64,000 nucleotides of DNA from assembly GCF_014196525.1 (NCBI RefSeq), contig NZ_JACIDX010000012.1, positions 62,001 through 126,000 of the forward strand. Reading direction: 5' to 3'. Positions within the stretch are counted from its first letter, which is position 1; each line of letters opens with the position of its first letter. Origin of the DNA: Novosphingobium sediminicola. Its GTDB lineage: Bacteria > Pseudomonadota > Alphaproteobacteria > Sphingomonadales > Sphingomonadaceae. The translations under genes were made by a program, and so were the position numbers. The notes under the pieces are model-generated. The model searched no databases and was not told the DNA's origin. It was given only the letters and a program-made list of their open reading frames with translations. Shown here in pieces: positions 26,526 through 40,131 of the stretch.

Positions 26526-27686
26526 ATGCCCCTATCCCCCCTGGCCTGCGACCCATCGCAAACCCTTGGCCGTGAATTCGCGCTCGAAGGTTCGATCGCC
26601 CGCGGCCCGCGCAGCCCGTATCAGCGCGACCGCGACCGGATCATCCACTCGATTGCGTTCCGGCGCTTGCGGCATAAAACGCAGGTTTTCGTCGCCCCCG
26701 ATGGTGACCACTACCGGGTCCGCCTGACGCACAGCTTAGAGGTGGCCCAGATCGGCCGCGTGATCGCCCGCGTTCTGGGGCTGGACGAGGATCTGACCGA
26801 AGCGTTGTGCCTTGCGCATGACATCGGCCATCCGCCCTTTGGCCACAGCGGTGAGGATGCGCTGGACGAGGCCCTGAAGGAGCAGGGCGGCTGGGACCAC
26901 AATGCCAATACGCTTCGCACGCTGATGCGTCTGGAAAGCCCCTATTGCGAGCATGAGGGGCTGAACCTGACGTGGGAGACGCTGGAGGGGCTGGCCAAGC
27001 ATAACGGGCCCGTTATGCATCCAAACTGGGCGCTGGCCGAATTGGACGCGGCCTATCCGCTGCATCTGGGCGAATGGTCGTGTCTTGAGGCGCAGGTGGC
27101 CGCGATTGCCGACGATATTGCCTATGACAATCACGATATTGACGATGGCCTGCGCGCCGGTTTCCTCCATCTCGATGATCTGCTGACCCAGCCCTTCGTG
27201 GCCGAGCAATGGCGCGCGGTGGAGGCTAAACACCCCAACGCCCCCCATGACCGCAAACTGCGCGAGCTGGTGCGCAGCCAGATCGGCATCATGGTGAACG
27301 ACGTGATTGCCGAAACGCAAAGCCGCACGCATGGTATGGCCGGCATTGCCGAGATCCGCGCCGCATCCCGCGCCAGCGCTGCCTTCTCGCCCGCCATGGC
27401 TGAGGCTGAGCGGGCCCTCAAGCGCTTCATGTATGACCGGCTCTATTACCACCCGGAGCAATTGGCCACGGCGGAAAAGGCGCATCAGGTCGTATCGGGC
27501 CTGTTCGCCGCCTATCGCGAGGACCCTTCGCGTATGGGCGAGGCATGGGCCGCCCGCCTGCCGCAGGCCGAGCCGCAACGCAGCCGCCATATCGCGGACT
27601 ATATCGCGGGCATGACCGACCGTTTCGCCATCGCACAATACCGCATGATCCACGGCACAGCCCCCGAAGGATTGAGTAACGTCTGA
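26526..27686 (+). CDS. dgt: Deoxyguanosinetriphosphate triphosphohydrolase-like protein
   Basis: 386 residues from the ATG at 26526. Longer upstream frames would run through the repeat and carry no family similarity. HD-domain metal ligands are H69 (RLTHSLEV), H98-D99 ([16 protein letters not shown]) and a later [12 protein letters not shown]. The opening [29 protein letters not shown] is the standard dGTPase-like start. It hydrolyses dNTPs to nucleosides and triphosphate; the preferred substrate is uncertain. It is monocistronic. Confidence 0.92.
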   Translation: [386 protein letters not shown]

Positions 27687-27748
27687 CCCCGATTGCGCCG
27701 GATTTATGGAGCGGATTACGTATTGGGGTAGAATTTCTGACAGGCTGT

Positions 27749-27783
27749 TTGACTTTTGCGCCGCAAAAAGAGATGGCGAATAT
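27749..27783 (+). promoter_or_regulatory. Possible promoter of the glycine cleavage operon
   Basis: TTGACT at 27749-27754 is a good -35, but no well-spaced -10 is obvious; GATGGC follows after 17 bases and GAATAT after 23. It overlaps a small palindrome, TTTTGC-GCC-GCAAAA. It lies just upstream of the riboswitch, where the promoter must be. Confidence 0.3.
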
Positions 27784-27794
27784 CAGTCGCTGAA

Positions 27795-28018
27795 CGATGC
27801 GGGAGAGTTCGGGTGATTCGCAAGAATTGCCCGGCGCCGAAGGAGCAACCGCCCCGGAATCTCTCAGGCAATAAGGACCGTGTCGGTCAATAGCGACGCT
27901 CTGGAAAGTGCAACTGGGCCATAGGGCGCAGGGGCCGCCGAAGGGGTAAATCTGCGCATTCCCATGCGCGGGCTAAGCTCTCAGGTTTCCGTGACAGAGG
28001 GGGCACCAGGACTGGTGC
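27795..28018 (+). promoter_or_regulatory. Tandem glycine riboswitch
   Basis: Two successive aptamers are visible. The first has GCGGGAGAG (27799-27807), GCGCCGAAGGAGCAA near 27834-27848, TCTCAGGCAA near 27860 and GGACCG. The second has GCTCTGGAAAG near 27898, GCCGCCGAAGGGG near 27935-27947, CTCTCAGG near 27978 and GACAGAGG. A short hairpin, GCACCAG-GA-CTGGTGC (28003-28018), follows before the GTG start of gcvT and may be the expression platform. Glycine binding normally turns on the cleavage system in this arrangement. Confidence 0.92.
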
Positions 28019-28041
28019 AACGCTGTGCGGAAGGCTGATTT

Positions 28042-29229
28042 GTGAGCGACACATACAATATTGATGCAGGCGAAGAAGCCGAAATCCCCGAAACCCTCAC
28101 GCTTCCCCTCGACGCATGGCACCGCGCGCGCGGCGGCCGTATGGTCGAATTCGCCGGTTACTGGATGCCGGTGCAATACGAAGGCATCATGGGCGAACAC
28201 CTGTGGACCCGCGAAAACGCTGGCCTGTTTGATGTCAGCCACATGGGCCAGTTGGTCGTGTCCAGCGAGGACGAGGATCAGCAGGACGCCGTCACCGCTC
28301 TGGAAGCGCTGATGCCCGCCGATCTCTCGATCCTGAAAGTTGGCCGCCAGCGCTATTCGCTGCTGCTGAATGAAACCGGCGGGATCATCGACGATCTGAT
28401 GATCACGCGCTGGCCGGGCGGCTTTTTCCTGATCGTCAATGGCGCGACCAAGTGGGACGACATTGGCTATCTGCGCGAATTCCTGCCCGACGATATCACG
28501 CTGACTCACCGTGACGAATTTGCCCTGCTGGCGCTGCAAGGCCCCCGCGCCGCCGAGGCGCTGGCCTCTTTCGGCATCGCGCCCGCCCAGCCGCAGATCG
28601 TGCCCGTTGACCAGCTCTCCTTCATGCAGGCCGGTCCCTATGTGTGGAACGGCGTCGAACTGCATATCAGCCGCAGTGGTTATACCGGCGAAGATGGCTA
28701 TGAAATCGCCGTTCCGGCCGAAAGCGCCGAGGCGCTGGCCGAGATGCTGTGCACCCACGAAGCGGTCAAGCCCATCGGACTTGGCGCGCGTGACAGCTTG
28801 CGCATGGAGGCGGGCCTGCCGCTCTACGGCCATGATCTGAATGAGGAAATCGACCCCATCAGCGCAGGGTTGTCCTTCGCCATTTCCAAGCGCCGCCGCG
28901 CCGAAGGCGGCTTCCCCGGCGCCGACCGCATCCTGACCGGCCTGTCGCAGGGCACCGAAACGGTCCGCGTGGGCCTGAAACTCTCGGGCCGTCAGGCCGC
29001 GCGCGAAGGCGCCGAGGTGTACAGCGGCGAGGATAAGGTCGGCGTGCTGACGTCTGGTGGCTTTGCGCCGAGCCTCGGCTGCCCCATCGCCATGGCCGAT
29101 GTGCCCGCCGCTCTGGGCGCGCCCGGCACCGAACTTTTCATCGACGTGCGCGGCAAGAAACTGTCCGCCACCGTCGCTGCCATGCCTTTCGTTCCCCATC
29201 GCTATTTCCGCAAAGGAGCCGCAAAATGA
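28042..29229 (+). CDS. gcvT: Glycine cleavage system T protein (aminomethyltransferase)
   Basis: 395 residues. The family motifs are [39 protein letters not shown] and [16 protein letters not shown]. It transfers the methylene group from the lipoyl arm of GcvH to tetrahydrofolate, releasing ammonia. The start is a GTG 24 bases after the riboswitch hairpin, preceded by AAGG. About 20 acidic residues precede the conserved core. It overlaps gcvH by four bases (ATGA). Confidence 0.95.
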   Translation: MSDTYNIDAGEEAEIPETLTLPLDAWHRARGGRMVEFAGYWMPVQYEGIMGEHLWTRENAGLFDVSHMGQLVVSSEDEDQQDAVTALEALMPADLSILKVGRQRYSLLLNETGGIIDDLMITRWPGGFFLIVNGATKWDDIGYLREFLPDDITLTHRDEFALLALQGPRAAEALASFGIAPAQPQIVPVDQLSFMQAGPYVWNGVELHISRSGYTGEDGYEIAVPAESAEALAEMLCTHEAVKPIGLGARDSLRMEAGLPLYGHDLNEEIDPISAGLSFAISKRRRAEGGFPGADRILTGLSQGTETVRVGLKLSGRQAAREGAEVYSGEDKVGVLTSGGFAPSLGCPIAMADVPAALGAPGTELFIDVRGKKLSATVAAMPFVPHRYFRKGAAK

Positions 29230-29597
29230 CCCGTTATTTCACCAAGGACCACGAGTGGATCTCCGTTGACGGCGATGTGGCGACCGTCGGCATCACCGAT
29301 TTCGCGCAGAACGCTCTGGGCGACATCACCTTTGTCGAAGTCCCCGAAGCGGGCAAGGCCGTGAGCAAGGGCGACACCGCCGCCGTGGTCGACAGCGTCA
29401 AGGCCGCCAGCGACGTTTACGCCCCCGTTTCGGGCGAAGTGATCGAAGGCAATGCGGCGCTGGAAGAAGCCCCCGAACTGGTCAACACCTCGCCCGAGAG
29501 CGAAGGCTGGCTGTGGCGCATGAGCGTTTCGGACGCCGGCGAGCTGGCCGATCTGATGGATGAGGCCGCTTACGCCGCCTATATTGCGGAGCTGTAA
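29226..29597 (+). CDS. gcvH: Glycine cleavage system H protein
   Basis: 123 residues, normal length. The lipoyl-lysine is K59 in [32 protein letters not shown] and [15 protein letters not shown] flank it as expected. The lipoyl arm shuttles the aminomethyl group between the P, T and L proteins. It is coupled to gcvT by overlap and lies six bases before gcvPA. The L protein gene (lpd) is not in the window. Confidence 0.96.
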   Translation: MTRYFTKDHEWISVDGDVATVGITDFAQNALGDITFVEVPEAGKAVSKGDTAAVVDSVKAASDVYAPVSGEVIEGNAALEEAPELVNTSPESEGWLWRMSVSDAGELADLMDEAAYAAYIAEL

Positions 29598-29603
29598 TCC
29601 CTC

Positions 29604-30959
29604 ATGCGCTATTTGCCTCTCACTCCGGCCGACCGCGCCACGATGCTGGCGCGGATCGGCGTGGACAATATTGACGCGCTGTTTTCCGATGTGCCCGCTG
29701 ATGCGTTGCAGGCCGGACCCATTGCGGGCCTGCCTGCACACGCGAGCGAAATGGCGGTCGAACGCCATATGGGCCGCCTTGCCGGAGAGAACCTCTCGGC
29801 GGGCGCGGCGCCCTTCTTTCTGGGCGCGGGCGCGTATAAGCACCATATCCCCGCCAGCGTCGATCACCTGATCCAGCGCGGCGAGTTCCTCACCGCCTAT
29901 ACGCCCTATCAGCCCGAAATCGCGCAGGGCACGCTTCAGGTGCTCTTTGAGTTCCAGACGCAGGTCGCGCGCCTGCTGGGCACTGATATTGCCAACGCCA
30001 GCCTCTATGACGGCTCGACCGCCTGCTGGGAAGCGATCGCGATGGCGCATCGCGTGACCAAGCGGAAGAAGTCGATCCTGACCGGCGGCCTGCATCCGCA
30101 TTATGTGGCGACCGCCCAGACCATGGCGCGTTTCACCGATGACGTGCTGGTGGCGCAGGCCCCGGTGCTGTCGGGCGATGCCGAGGATGCCGCAATCATC
30201 GCCGCCATCGATGGCGAGACGAGCGCGGTTGTGGTGCAATACCCGGATATTCTGGGCCGCATCCCAGATCTGGCCGCCATCGCTGCGGCGGCGCAGGCGC
30301 ATGGCGCGCTGCTGATCGCGGTGGTGACCGAGCCGGTGGCGCTGGGTCTGCTCGAAGCTCCCGGCGCGCTGGGCGCGGATATCGTCGTGGGTGAGGGGCA
30401 GTCGCTGGGCGTGGGCCTGCAATTTGGCGGGCCGTATCTGGGCCTGTTCGGTTGCCGCGAAAAGTTCCTGCGTCAGATCCCCGGTCGTCTGTGCGGCGAA
30501 ACGGTGGATGCCGAAGGGCGCCGCAGCTTCGTGCTGACGCTCTCGACGCGCGAACAGCATATTCGCCGCGAAAAGGCGACCAGCAATATCTGCACCAATT
30601 CAGGACTTTGTGCGCTGGCTTTCAGCATTCACATGAGCCTTCTGGGCGGCGCTGGACTGGAACGTCTGGCCCGCATCAACCATGGCAAGGCGCAGGCGCT
30701 TGCCCAGGCTTTGATGCAGGTTCCGGGCATAAGTGTCCTGAACGATGCCTATTTCAACGAATTCACCGTGATCCTGCCCAAGGACGCGCGCGAGGTCGTC
30801 GATGCCCTGGCGGCCAAGGGCGTTTTGGGCGGCGTGCCTTTGGGCCGTCTCTATACAAATCAGCCCGCGCTGGCCAATGGGCTGCTGCTGACGGCCACGG
30901 AATGCACGAGCGATGAAGATATCGCGGCCCTTGTGGCGGCGCTGAAGGAGGTGCTGTGA
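29604..30959 (+). CDS. gcvPA: Glycine dehydrogenase subunit 1 (P protein, N-terminal half)
   Basis: 451 residues, corresponding to the N-terminal half of the single-chain P protein. It contains [21 protein letters not shown] in outline, [34 protein letters not shown] and [20 protein letters not shown], all typical. It forms a heterotetramer with GcvPB, which carries the PLP. The stop codon overlaps the gcvPB start (TGATG). Confidence 0.95.
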   Translation: MRYLPLTPADRATMLARIGVDNIDALFSDVPADALQAGPIAGLPAHASEMAVERHMGRLAGENLSAGAAPFFLGAGAYKHHIPASVDHLIQRGEFLTAYTPYQPEIAQGTLQVLFEFQTQVARLLGTDIANASLYDGSTACWEAIAMAHRVTKRKKSILTGGLHPHYVATAQTMARFTDDVLVAQAPVLSGDAEDAAIIAAIDGETSAVVVQYPDILGRIPDLAAIAAAAQAHGALLIAVVTEPVALGLLEAPGALGADIVVGEGQSLGVGLQFGGPYLGLFGCREKFLRQIPGRLCGETVDAEGRRSFVLTLSTREQHIRREKATSNICTNSGLCALAFSIHMSLLGGAGLERLARINHGKAQALAQALMQVPGISVLNDAYFNEFTVILPKDAREVVDALAAKGVLGGVPLGRLYTNQPALANGLLLTATECTSDEDIAALVAALKEVL

Positions 30960-32512
30960 TGAACGCTCCCAACGCTTCGGGCTGGCGCCCGGAAATGGGT
31001 GAGGCAGGCGCGATCCTGCCCGCCACGGTCAGCGGCGATCATGGCCTCAACCTTGAAGAAAAGCTGATCTTCGAACTGGCCGCGCCCGGCACCTATGGCG
31101 TCGATTTCGACGATGCCGACGTGGCGCCCGCGCCCGCGCTGGGCAAGTTCCTGCGCAAGGCCGCTCCGGCTCTGCCGGGTCTGACCGAGCCGGAAGTGGT
31201 GCGTCATTACACGCGCCTTTCGCGTCAGAACTATGCCATCGATCTGGGGCCGTTCCCGCTCGGCTCCTGCACGATGAAGCACAACCCGCGCCTGAATGAA
31301 AAGGTCGCGCGGATGGCCGGTTTTGCCGATGTCCACCCGCTTCAGCCGACGCAGACGGTGCAGGGCGCGCTGAAGGTCATCACGCAGCTTGCCGATTGGC
31401 TGATGGCGCTGACGGGCATGCCCGCCGTTGCCATGACCCCCAAGGCGGGCGCGCATGGCGAGCTTTGCGGACTGCTCTGCATCCGCGCCGCTCTGACCGC
31501 GCGTGGCGAGGAACGCCCTGTGGTGCTGGTGCCCGAAAGCGCGCATGGGACGAATCCGGCCACTGCCGCCTTCGCCGGTTTCCGTGTGGAAAATATCCCC
31601 GCAACCGAGGATGGCCGCGTGGACGTGGCCGCGCTGACGGCTCGCCTGGGGCCGGACATCGCGGGCGTGATGATCACCAACCCCAACACCTGCGGCTTGT
31701 TCGAGCGTGACCTGAAGGTCATCTCGGATGCAGTGCATGGCGTGGGCGGCTATGTCTATTGCGACGGCGCGAATTTCAACGCCATCGTCGGCAAGGTGCG
31801 CCCCGGCGACCTTGGCATTGATGCAATGCATATCAACCTGCACAAGACCTTTTCGACGCCCCATGGCGGCGGTGGTCCGGGTTCGGGTCCGGTGGTGCTG
31901 TCCGAGGCTTTGGCTCCGTTTGCCCCGCTGCCCTTCGCGACGCTCGATGCCGATGGCGTCGCGCATCTGGTCGAGGAAGGCGATGCGCACGATCATGGTC
32001 ATCCCAACAGCTTTGGTCGCATGACCGCGTTCCATGGCCAGATGGGCATGTTCACGCGCGCGCTGACCTATATCCTCAGCCACGGCGCGGATGGTCTGCG
32101 TCAGGTGTCCGAGGATGCGGTGCTGAACGCCAATTACATCCTGCGCGAGCTGGAAGATGTGCTGGACGCGCCCTTTGCCGCCTATGGCCCGTGCATGCAT
32201 GAGGCCTTGTTCAGCGACAATGGCATGGCCGAAGGCTTCTCGACGCTGGATCTCGCCAAGGGTCTGATCGACGAGGGTTTCCACCCGATGACGGTCTATT
32301 TCCCGCTGGTGGTCCATGGCGCGATGCTGGTCGAACCCACCGAAACCGAGAGCAAGGCTGGCACCGACCGTCTGATCGCCTCGATGCGCTCGCTGGCCGA
32401 GCGCGGGCGGGCAGGGGACGTGACGTTAAAAAGCGCGCCTCACTATACACCGCGGCGCCGCGTTGATGAAACGCTGGCGGCGCGCAAGCCCAAGCTGGTC
32501 TGGAAGGACTAA
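30959..32512 (+). CDS. gcvPB: Glycine dehydrogenase subunit 2 (P protein, PLP half)
   Basis: 517 residues from the ATG at 30959. The PLP lysine is K296 in HINLHKTFSTPHGGGGPG. SCTMKHNPR, HPLQP, SAHGTNPATA and NPNTCGLFE are family motifs. It decarboxylates glycine and loads the aminomethyl group onto GcvH. It is the last gene of the operon, which ends at a clear terminator 20 bases downstream. Confidence 0.95.
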   Translation: MNAPNASGWRPEMGEAGAILPATVSGDHGLNLEEKLIFELAAPGTYGVDFDDADVAPAPALGKFLRKAAPALPGLTEPEVVRHYTRLSRQNYAIDLGPFPLGSCTMKHNPRLNEKVARMAGFADVHPLQPTQTVQGALKVITQLADWLMALTGMPAVAMTPKAGAHGELCGLLCIRAALTARGEERPVVLVPESAHGTNPATAAFAGFRVENIPATEDGRVDVAALTARLGPDIAGVMITNPNTCGLFERDLKVISDAVHGVGGYVYCDGANFNAIVGKVRPGDLGIDAMHINLHKTFSTPHGGGGPGSGPVVLSEALAPFAPLPFATLDADGVAHLVEEGDAHDHGHPNSFGRMTAFHGQMGMFTRALTYILSHGADGLRQVSEDAVLNANYILRELEDVLDAPFAAYGPCMHEALFSDNGMAEGFSTLDLAKGLIDEGFHPMTVYFPLVVHGAMLVEPTETESKAGTDRLIASMRSLAERGRAGDVTLKSAPHYTPRRRVDETLAARKPKLVWKD

Positions 32513-32531
32513 GCTATAGGGTCGCAGGAGG

Positions 32532-32562
32532 GGGCCGCTGCGTTCGCGTGGCGGCCCTTTTT
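32532..32562 (+). terminator. Intrinsic terminator of the gcv operon
   Basis: GGGCCGC (32532-32538) pairs with GCGGCCC (32551-32557) around a 12-base loop, followed directly by TTTTT. Confidence 0.85.
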
Positions 32563-32573
32563 CTATGCCCGTT

Positions 32574-33494
32574 TCAGGCGGTTTCGCGGGCCGCTTTGAT
32601 CCTGTCCTCTTTAACCCGCCGATGCTCGCGCAGGGCGATCATCATCCCCGCCGCCACGATCAGCGGCGCCCCGGCCCATGTATGCGCGGGCGGCAATTGC
32701 TCGAAGATCGTCCAGCCATAGATCGTCGTCCAGATCAACGTGGCATAGTCCATCACCAGCACGCTGGCCGCCGAACCAAAGCGCAGCGCCGCCGTCAGCA
32801 GCACCTGCGCCAGCGCGCCGACGACGCCCATCGCGATGATCTCGGCCCAGAGCGCGGGCGAATGCGGCGTCATATACCACAGCATCGTCGGGGTCAGCAG
32901 CAGCGTGCCGAAAAGCGCGAAGTAGAAGACCACCGCAATCGGCGTCTCGGTGCTGGTCAGATCCCGGATCTGCAGGCTGATGACCGCCACCAGAAAGCCG
33001 GAGGAAAGCCCCGCCGCCAGCCCCAGCGGCGAAATTCCCCCTGCAATCGAGGCGCCATCGCGCGGCGCGGTGATGATCAGCACGCCCGCAAAACCCAGCG
33101 CCACCGCCATCCAGCGCAGCCGCCCCGGCGGCGATTTATAGACAATCGCCGTCAGCAGCACCGCAAACAGCGGCGTGGTAAACCCCAGCACGGTGGCCAC
33201 CGGCAAAGGCAGCAAGACCTGCGCGCCGAACAAGCAGACCATGCCGATCGAGCCGGTGATCGTGCGCAAGGCATGGGTTTTGAGCCGCCGCGTATAGAGC
33301 GAAAACAATTTGCCCCGCACCGCTAGCCATCCGCCCAGCAAGGGGATCGTCAAAGCCTGACGCCAGAACATGATTTCGGGCAGGGCCACGCCGCGCTGAT
33401 GCAGCAGCTTGACCATCATATAGAGCGTGGCCAGCGCGAGCGTGGCGGCAAGGCGCAGGCCCAGCGCCAGAAAGGGGCGTTGATGTTGAGGCAC
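32574..33494 (-). CDS. DMT-superfamily (EamA) transporter
   Basis: 306 residues forming about ten hydrophobic helices in two EamA repeats (about 10-145 and 155-290), with typical LGFTTPLFAVLL and SVLVMDYATLIWTTIYGW segments near the ends of the repeats. It is an inner-membrane exporter or importer of small metabolites; the substrate cannot be inferred. It is convergent with the gcv operon and read from its own promoter, 79 bases beyond the end of cpaF. Confidence 0.85.
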   Translation of the reverse strand: MPQHQRPFLALGLRLAATLALATLYMMVKLLHQRGVALPEIMFWRQALTIPLLGGWLAVRGKLFSLYTRRLKTHALRTITGSIGMVCLFGAQVLLPLPVATVLGFTTPLFAVLLTAIVYKSPPGRLRWMAVALGFAGVLIITAPRDGASIAGGISPLGLAAGLSSGFLVAVISLQIRDLTSTETPIAVVFYFALFGTLLLTPTMLWYMTPHSPALWAEIIAMGVVGALAQVLLTAALRFGSAASVLVMDYATLIWTTIYGWTIFEQLPPAHTWAGAPLIVAAGMMIALREHRRVKEDRIKAARETA

Positions 33495-33573
33495 GCGCGG
33501 CCCTTAACCCATCGGGGACGATTGTTGCACCGCTATTTTGCGCATCGCGCGATGCCGCGCCCGCATCAGCCGG

Positions 33574-35091
33574 TCAGAGGCATGCCTCAAGGAAGGTCTG
33601 ATCAAAGCCAAACTGGCGCGCCTTTTCCAGCGTGTAGGGACGCAGGCCCGAGGAGCGCCATTCGCCGATGATCTTGCCGTCGTCGGTTTCGTCCAGATAT
33701 TCGAATTTGAACAATTCCTGCGTGACGATTACATCGCCCTCCATCCCGATCACCTCGGTGATATTGGTGGTGCGGCGGCTGCCATCGCGCAGGCGCTTTA
33801 CCTGAACGATGAGATCGACCGATTCGGCGATCTGGCGGCTGATGGCTTCCTTGGGGATCTTGATGTCGCCCATCAGGATCATGTTTTCCATACGACCAAG
33901 GCATTCGCGCGGGCTGTTGGCGTGGAGCGTACACATCGAGCCATCGTGGCCGGTGTTCATCGCGGCCAGCAGGTCAAAACATTCCGCGCCACGAATTTCG
34001 CCGAGGATGATGCGGTCGGGGCGCATACGCAGGGCGTTTTTCACAAGGTCGCCAATGGTGATCGCGCCTTGTCCTTCGAGATTGGGCGGGCGCGTTTCCA
34101 GCGGCAACCAGTGCGGCTGTTGCAGGCGAAGTTCGGCCGCGTCTTCGATGGTCAGCACACGCTCGCCCGGATCGATCATTTTCGACAGGGCGTTGAGCAT
34201 GGTGGTCTTGCCCGAACCCGTGCCGCCCGAAATCACGATGTTCATCCGGCATGCGCCCGCGATTTTCAGCGCTGTGGCCATGCGGTCATTCATCGATCCG
34301 AAATCGCGCAGCATGTCGATGGTGATCGGCTTTTCGGAAAACTTACGGATCGAGATCGCCGTGCCGCGCAAGGACAGCGGCGGCACGATCACGTTCACAC
34401 GGCTGCCGTCCTTCAATCGGGCGTCGGCCAGCGGCGTGGTCTGGTCAACGCGGCGGCCGACCTGATTGACGATGCGCTGGGCGATCTGGAACAGATGCTG
34501 TTCATCGCGGAAACGGATCGTGGAAAGCTGAAGTTTGCCCTTCTTTTCGATATAGGTCTGGTCCGGGCCATTGACCATGATATCGGACACGTCGGGATCG
34601 TTAAGCAATTCCTCCAGCGGGCCAAAGCCAAGCAATTCATCGATCAGCACCTTTTCCAGCGCGAATTGCTCGCGCCGGTTCAGCGTGATTTTCAGTTCGG
34701 CCAGAACCTCCATGATGATCGGGCGGAATTCCTCGGCCAACTCATCCTTGGTCAGCGTGGCCGCCGCTTCCGGGTCAACGCGTTCCAGCAGGCGGGGCAG
34801 CACCTGCTCCTTGATTTTGTGAACGCTGGCCTCGAAACCTTCAGCCTGGCGGGTGGATTCGACGGTCGAATTCATCCGCTCGGCCAGGCGCGCCATGGCA
34901 TCGCCGCCCTTGCTGTCCATCGACATCTCGGTCTCGGCGGGCAAAGGCGGAAATTGGTCCCCGCCCGAAGGCGGCGGCGGCGGTGCGCCGGTCGGCAATC
35001 CATCGGCCCGCATCGGGCGCGCTACGCCGAACTGCGGTCTTGCCCCAGCGCCGAAGCTGCCGGGGCCAGTGCGTCGACCGAATGCGCTCAT
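33574..35091 (-). CDS. cpaF: CpaF-family ATPase of the Tad/Flp pilus system
   Basis: 505 residues from the ATG at 35091; the upstream extension is unrelated to the family. A Gly/Pro-rich N terminus (about 1-60) precedes the VirB11/GspE-type secretion ATPase with Walker A GGTGSGKTT (289-297), EDAAELRL, RMRPDRIILGEIRG (Walker B) and TGHDGSMCTLHANSP (His box). It powers assembly of Tad pili. The other tad/cpa genes normally beside it are absent from the window, so it is an orphan or the cluster is split. It diverges from the HNH gene. Confidence 0.88.
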   Translation of the reverse strand: MSAFGRRTGPGSFGAGARPQFGVARPMRADGLPTGAPPPPPSGGDQFPPLPAETEMSMDSKGGDAMARLAERMNSTVESTRQAEGFEASVHKIKEQVLPRLLERVDPEAAATLTKDELAEEFRPIIMEVLAELKITLNRREQFALEKVLIDELLGFGPLEELLNDPDVSDIMVNGPDQTYIEKKGKLQLSTIRFRDEQHLFQIAQRIVNQVGRRVDQTTPLADARLKDGSRVNVIVPPLSLRGTAISIRKFSEKPITIDMLRDFGSMNDRMATALKIAGACRMNIVISGGTGSGKTTMLNALSKMIDPGERVLTIEDAAELRLQQPHWLPLETRPPNLEGQGAITIGDLVKNALRMRPDRIILGEIRGAECFDLLAAMNTGHDGSMCTLHANSPRECLGRMENMILMGDIKIPKEAISRQIAESVDLIVQVKRLRDGSRRTTNITEVIGMEGDVIVTQELFKFEYLDETDDGKIIGEWRSSGLRPYTLEKARQFGFDQTFLEACL

Positions 35092-35204
35092 CGTCGTCCA
35101 TTCCTTCACATACCGCACAGATGTCGCATGCGACCGTTTGGGAATGCGATCTGCCTGTGCCAATTGAGCAAGGTGAATAGAGTGGAAACTTTGAGGATTT
35201 GCTA

Positions 35205-35546
35205 ATGGCCAAGCGGCGATCACGGGCAAATACCGATTATAACGATCCGGATGAGGCATCTGCGTCCCCACCGGCGCCTTCTTGCTGGCTGTGCGAAAGG
35301 CCGCTGGGGCAGAGGGCCGAATGGCATCACCCGGTTCCCAAATCACGCGGCGGACGCAGCGTGGTCGGCGTGCATCCGATCTGTCACCGGGCGCTGCATG
35401 CCAATTTCACCAATGCCGAACTGGCGCGCATCGGCGAGGATGTCGCGATGTTGCGCGGGCATGAGGTTTTGGCGCGGTTTCTGAACTGGGTGGCGGGAAA
35501 GGACCCCGATTTTCATGTGCCGACTGCGAGGAGGGGGAGGGGGTAA
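35205..35546 (+). CDS. Small HNH-endonuclease-like protein
   Basis: 113 residues from the ATG at 35205, which has GAGG eight bases upstream; an in-frame TTG lies two codons earlier. CWLCERPLG and WHHPVPKSRGG-(14)-ICHRALHANF form an HNH-like zinc centre (CxxC, HH, CH). These small proteins are common in sphingomonads, and nuclease activity is unproven. The stop codon abuts composite repeat copy B. Confidence 0.72.
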   Translation: MAKRRSRANTDYNDPDEASASPPAPSCWLCERPLGQRAEWHHPVPKSRGGRSVVGVHPICHRALHANFTNAELARIGEDVAMLRGHEVLARFLNWVAGKDPDFHVPTARRGRG

Positions 35547-35795
35547 GGTTTGCCTCCGGCGGGCAAAGGGCGGGGGCCTTGTGCAATCCCGTTATGGGGT
35601 TGCCTGAGATCGGCTATGGAGCGCTGATCCGCGAAGCGGTTTAATGGCCTGCGGCGCGGCGATGTTGCGCTGCTTCGCGCCGCAGGCTTTTAAAATTTAA
35701 ACATGGCCTTTGACACCATTACGCTGCCTCGGATGCGCAACAATGACAATAACGGGATTGCAAAGGGACAAGTCCCTTTGCCCGCCGGAGGCACC
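35547..35795. repeat. Composite palindromic repeat, copy B (end 1 on both sides)
   Basis: Left end: TTTGCCTCCGGCGGGCAAA (35549-35567), then GGG and CAATCCCGTTAT. Centre: GCCTGCGGCGC (35647-35657) pairs with GCGCCGCAGGC (35677-35687). Right end: GACAATAACGGGATTG, then CAAAGGGAC (35761-35769) and GTCCCTTTG (35772-35780), then CCCGCCGGAGGCA. The right end is the inverted complement of the left, so the unit has terminal inverted repeats of about 45 bases. It begins at the HNH stop codon. Together with the terminator at 35808-35845 it accounts for most of the 359-base gap; I see nothing else there. Confidence 0.85.
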
Positions 35796-35807
35796 TCATC
35801 CCAATAG

Positions 35808-35845
35808 AAAAGGGCCGGAAAAAGGCGCTAACCCCTTTCCGACCC
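35808..35845 (-). terminator. Intrinsic terminator of the atp operon
   Basis: On the minus strand GGGTCGGAAA and TTTCCGGCCC (35845-35836 and 35821-35812) form a 10-bp stem with one G-U pair, followed by TTTT. It lies 60 bases beyond the atpC stop. Confidence 0.75.
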
Positions 35846-35905
35846 CTAATCTGTTATCCGTCAAAGCGTATCGACGAGGCCATCAGCCCCGCCGATCACC
35901 AACGA

Positions 35906-36163
35906 TCAACCAACCAGCTTTTCAGCCAGCACGGTCAGACCCTTGGGCGTCACTTCGGCAAAACCGCCAGCGATGGCGATTTCTTCCGGAGCCGCGTTTT
36001 CGCTCTTGTACACTTTCACGGTGCCATCGGCGATGGTCGAGAGGAAAGGCGCATGGCCTTCCAGCACGCCGAACTCGCCTTCCGAACCGGGGACGACCAC
36101 CATGTGGACTTCCTCGGAACGAACCAGCTTTGCAGGCGTGACGAGTTCGAAATGCAGCGCCAT
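35906..36163 (-). CDS. atpC: ATP synthase F1 epsilon subunit
   Basis: 85 residues, the short alphaproteobacterial form comprising the N-terminal beta sandwich and lacking most of the C-terminal inhibitory helices. [29 protein letters not shown] and IAGGFAEV are typical. It is part of the central stalk of F1 and follows atpD by three bases. Confidence 0.93.
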   Translation of the reverse strand: MALHFELVTPAKLVRSEEVHMVVVPGSEGEFGVLEGHAPFLSTIADGTVKVYKSENAAPEEIAIAGGFAEVTPKGLTVLAEKLVG

Positions 36164-36166
36164 GGC

Positions 36167-38505
<2,339 letters not shown>

Positions 38506-38535
38506 TGCCAACTACCTTTCGTAGCTAGACCTGAC

Positions 38536-40131
<1,596 letters not shown>

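Noticed and set aside
30860..32317. Long minus-strand open frame opposite gcvPB
   Set aside because: Antisense shadow; gcvPB has all expected motifs and the opposite translation has none.
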